From Luminiphilus sp. (GTDB lineage Bacteria; Pseudomonadota; Gammaproteobacteria; Pseudomonadales; Halieaceae), in contig JAQWUD010000038.1 in the NCBI GenBank assembly GCA_029242325.1, positions 124,001-188,000 on the forward strand: a DNA stretch of 64,000 nucleotides, in the 5' to 3' direction. Shown here piece by piece: positions 62,151 to 64,000 of this stretch (positions within the stretch are counted from its first letter, which is position 1; the number at the start of each line of letters is the position of its first letter). Both the position numbers and the translations under genes were made by a program. The notes beneath the pieces are model-generated. The model saw nothing but the letters and a program-made list of their open reading frames with translations. It was not told the origin of the DNA and did not search any database.

Positions 62151-62816
62151 TCACGGCGTCTCTGGGTTGGCATCCGAGGATTCGTCCAGCACCGACTCGT
62201 CGGTCAGCCACTGAGAGAGATGTTTGCTGAGCTCTTCCACACCTTGCCGTTTCAGCGAGGAGAACAGTTGCACACTCACCAGTTCAGCATGTGCTGCCAG
62301 TTCTCCCCGCACGCGCAGTAATGTGCTCTGTGCAGGCCCGCGCTTCAGTTTGTCTGCCTTTGTCAGCAAAATATGAACCGGCATGCTGGCACTGATTGCC
62401 CATCCCAGCATCTGTTTGTCCGGGTCCGTTAAGGGGTGACGAATGTCCATCAGCATAACCAGCCCGCGCAGACTTTCCCGGTACTGTAGATAACGCTCCA
62501 ACTGCTGGTTCCATTTTTTCTTCACTGCCAGCGGCACTTTGGCGAAGCCATACCCGGGGAGGTCGACTAGGCGCTGACAGTCGCTGAGGGTAAAAAAATT
62601 GATGAGCTGCGTCCGCCCCGGCGTGCGAGAGGTACGGGCAAGCTTTCCCTGATTCGTTAAAGTATTAATTGCACTCGATTTTCCTGAATTAGACCGCCCC
62701 GCAAAAGCGACCTCCCAGCCCTGATCCGGGGGCGCATTTTCGACGGCGCTTGCGCTCTGCAAAAAACAGGCGCTGCGGAAATTTACTGACGGTGGTGAAG
62801 CGCTGAAGTCGGTCAT
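62151..62816 (-). CDS. engB: Ribosome biogenesis GTPase EngB (YihA)
   Basis: 221 residues. G motifs GRSNSGKSS (G1, about 40-48), TPGRTQ (G2), DLPGYG (G3) and TKADK (G4). Needed for 50S assembly. ATG 62816 matches the family start; the frame runs further upstream through the promoter region without conservation. Confidence 0.95.
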   Translation of the reverse strand: MTDFSASPPSVNFRSACFLQSASAVENAPPDQGWEVAFAGRSNSGKSSAINTLTNQGKLARTSRTPGRTQLINFFTLSDCQRLVDLPGYGFAKVPLAVKKKWNQQLERYLQYRESLRGLVMLMDIRHPLTDPDKQMLGWAISASMPVHILLTKADKLKRGPAQSTLLRVRGELAAHAELVSVQLFSSLKRQGVEELSKHLSQWLTDESVLDESSDANPETP

Positions 62817-62824
62817 TTTGCAAT

Positions 62825-62852
62825 TTGTGCCACGACGCGGAACGTCTATAAT
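62825..62852 (+). promoter_or_regulatory. Strong promoter upstream of cytochrome c5
   Basis: TTGTGC (62825-62830), 16-base spacer and TATAAT (62847-62852). It would start transcription near 62859, about 220 nt before the c5 ATG. It lies just outside the engB start on the opposite strand; a weaker minus-strand pair (TTACAG/TATAGA) may serve engB. Confidence 0.6.
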
Positions 62853-62858
62853 GCCACG

Positions 62859-63080
62859 CTCTTCTGGCTGTAAGGCGCGAAAATCAACGAGTATTTTTTG
62901 CTGAACGCCGAAGACTGCACGAAAGCGCATGTGGCGTACCGCTTACGAAAAATGATGGTTGGCAGCGAGCTGAGCCGTGGGGCTCTCCTTGACGTAAATC
63001 AACAGCAGGACGCCGTGCAGTGCGTCGCGAGTTCTGGCCCGGGGCCAGGGTACAAAACCGAGACATCAGAGGGTCTGATC
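62859..63080 (+). other. Long leader of cytochrome c5 with hairpins (possible sRNA)
   Basis: About 222 nt from the predicted start to the ATG. Contains GAGCC-GTGG-GGCTC (around 62975) and CTGGCC-CGG-GGCCAG (63034-63048). No convincing coding frame. The E. coli Spot 42 RNA and a related pseudomonad RNA lie in the polA-engB neighbourhood, but no sequence match is claimed. Confidence 0.35.
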
Positions 63081-63401
63081 ATGAGTACAACCGCATTCAT
63101 CCGTTTAACCGCTATCCGATTCGCCGCCATCGCGGCACTGACCACTGGCCCAGTGGTGCTTGCGGGTGATCCGCCCCCTCAGTACGCTGCCTCCTGTGGT
63201 GCCTGCCACGCTGTAGGTGTGGCGGGTGCGCCGGCAACCGGTGATGCCGAGGCGTGGGCACCAAGAATGGAGAAGGGCATGGATGCCTTGGTGGCATCAG
63301 TGCGGAATGGTTTAAATGCCATGCCCCCCGGTGGCCTGTGTAATAGCTGCAGCGACGATGACTACGCGGCACTAATCACTTATATGGCCACCGCGCAGTA
63401 A
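63081..63401 (+). CDS. Cytochrome c5-type monoheme protein
   Basis: 106 residues. Sec signal peptide ending near VLAG, heme site CGACH (Cys39, Cys42, His43), Met81 axial ligand in AMPPGG, and CNSC (Cys87/90) as the disulfide typical of cytochrome c5. A periplasmic electron carrier. GAGGG precedes ATG 63081. Confidence 0.9.
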   Translation: MSTTAFIRLTAIRFAAIAALTTGPVVLAGDPPPQYAASCGACHAVGVAGAPATGDAEAWAPRMEKGMDALVASVRNGLNAMPPGGLCNSCSDDDYAALITYMATAQ

Positions 63402-63414
63402 AAAGCGGCAATAG

Positions 63415-63447
63415 ATCGATGACCGAGCTGTCTGCTCGGTCGTCGAT
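63415..63447. repeat. 14-base-pair hairpin between two cytochrome genes
   Basis: ATCGATGACCGAGC (63415-63428) pairs with GCTCGGTCGTCGAT (63434-63447) with a single G-U, around a TGTCT loop. No T-run follows, so it is not a standard terminator. It sits between the c5 stop and the c4 start and may control relative expression. Confidence 0.6.
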
Positions 63448-63480
63448 GGCCCCCGGCAACACCATCTCACAGGTATGACT

Positions 63481-64000
63481 ATGATCCAGTTCCTTATCAA
63501 AAAAGCGCTAGGCCTTACTGCACTGGGTGTGATCATCATCGCATCCACCACGCTGGTCTTTGCATCGGGCGGCAACGCTGAGGCGGGCCAGGTCAAGGCC
63601 GCGACCTGTGTCGCCTGCCACGGCATAGACGGAAATAGCGCAGTCCCGACTTTCCCCAAGCTTGCGGGTCTTGGCCACAAGTACCTGTTAAAGCAGATGA
63701 AGGATATTCGCGACAGTCGTCGACCCGTGGCGCTTATGGCCGGTCAGGTCGACAATATGTCCGACGAAGACCTCGCTGATATCGCTGCTTTCTATAACAC
63801 ACAGTCCCGTACCGGTAGCACTGCTGACGCGGACAAGGTTTCGGTAGGCCGTAAAATCTACCTCGCCGGGATTGCCGACAGGCAAGTGCCGGCGTGTTCG
63901 GGTTGCCACAGCCCGACGGGAAATGGCAATGGACCGGCGGGCTATCCTGCGCTGGGCGGTCAGCATGCCGAATATATTGCGTCGCAGCTTAAGATGTTCC
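63481..64000 (+). CDS. Cytochrome c4, diheme (partial, runs off the window)
   Basis: 173 codons visible. Signal peptide, first heme CVACH (Cys43, Cys46, His47), second heme CSGCH (Cys139, Cys142, His143), and the repeated FPKLAGLGHKYLLKQM / YPALGGQHAEYIASQL segments of the tandem domains. Likely electron donor to the caa3 oxidase. ATG 63481 has AGG 7 bases upstream; ATG 63475 is too close to it. The 3' end is outside. Confidence 0.93.
   Translation, partial: MIQFLIKKALGLTALGVIIIASTTLVFASGGNAEAGQVKAATCVACHGIDGNSAVPTFPKLAGLGHKYLLKQMKDIRDSRRPVALMAGQVDNMSDEDLADIAAFYNTQSRTGSTADADKVSVGRKIYLAGIADRQVPACSGCHSPTGNGNGPAGYPALGGQHAEYIASQLKMF

Noticed and set aside
62898..63080. 61-codon N-terminal extension of cytochrome c5
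   Set aside because: It would bury the signal peptide inside the protein and has no similarity to cytochromes; ATG 63081 has its own ribosome site.

Overview
The window reads as a chromosomal core region of an aerobic gammaproteobacterium. Gene order from the F1Fo ATP synthase through parAB, mnmG, rpmH, dnaA-dnaN-recF-gyrB, glyQS, trkAH, rsmB-fmt-def-dprA-tsaC-hemF-aroE and a caa3-type oxidase cluster matches the origin-proximal neighbourhood of pseudomonads and their marine relatives. A marine OM60/NOR5 (Halieaceae)-like lineage is my guess from the TRAP transporter, the caa3 oxidase and the compact layout; the sequence alone does not prove it. I see no rRNA, tRNA, CRISPR array, insertion sequence, prophage, toxin-antitoxin pair or biosynthetic cluster.

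Layout. 0-9.4 kb: recG tail, ubiA, a COG3146 acyltransferase-like gene, yaaA, a TRAP transporter whose parts are split (dctQM on +, dctP on - behind uvrD), yciA, and a small secreted protein. 9.4-9.7 kb: a hairpin-rich convergent spacer holding the presumed Tn7 attachment site. 9.7-20 kb, minus strand: glmS, glmU and the atp operon. 20-28.7 kb, minus strand: parB, parA, rsmG, mnmG, then mnmE, yidC, yidD, rnpA, rpmH. Near 29 kb lies the probable replication origin (DnaA boxes between rpmH and dnaA); from there dnaA, dnaN, recF and gyrB run rightward. 35-52 kb: rmuC, glyS, glyQ, an LpxL-type acyltransferase, djlA, trkH, trkA, rsmB, fmt, def, dprA, tsaC, hemF, aroE, a gamma carbonic anhydrase and a YheV-like protein. 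52.5-59.4 kb: coxB, coxA, ctaG, coxC, a DUF2909 gene, SURF1, a CX3C protein and SCO. 59.4-64 kb: polA, engB and two c-type cytochromes (c5, and c4 cut by the window edge).

How it fits together: replication initiation (oriC, DnaA, DnaN, RecF, GyrB) and segregation (ParAB plus two perfect parS sites inside recF) sit beside translation and tRNA-modification genes and beside energy genes (ATP synthase, caa3 oxidase, cytochromes). Many neighbours overlap by 1-8 bases (TGATG, ATGA, GTGA), and several convergent pairs overlap at their stop codons.

Most notable for follow-up: the parS pair written into recF coding sequence; a second origin-like AT-rich region between mnmG and mnmE; a structured 335-base spacer next to glmS; an oxidase cluster lacking the usual heme A synthesis genes but carrying a SCO-like CX3C protein without the copper-binding His; and a strong promoter with a roughly 220-nt leader ahead of cytochrome c5. 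I found no clear evidence of a wholly new multi-gene system.
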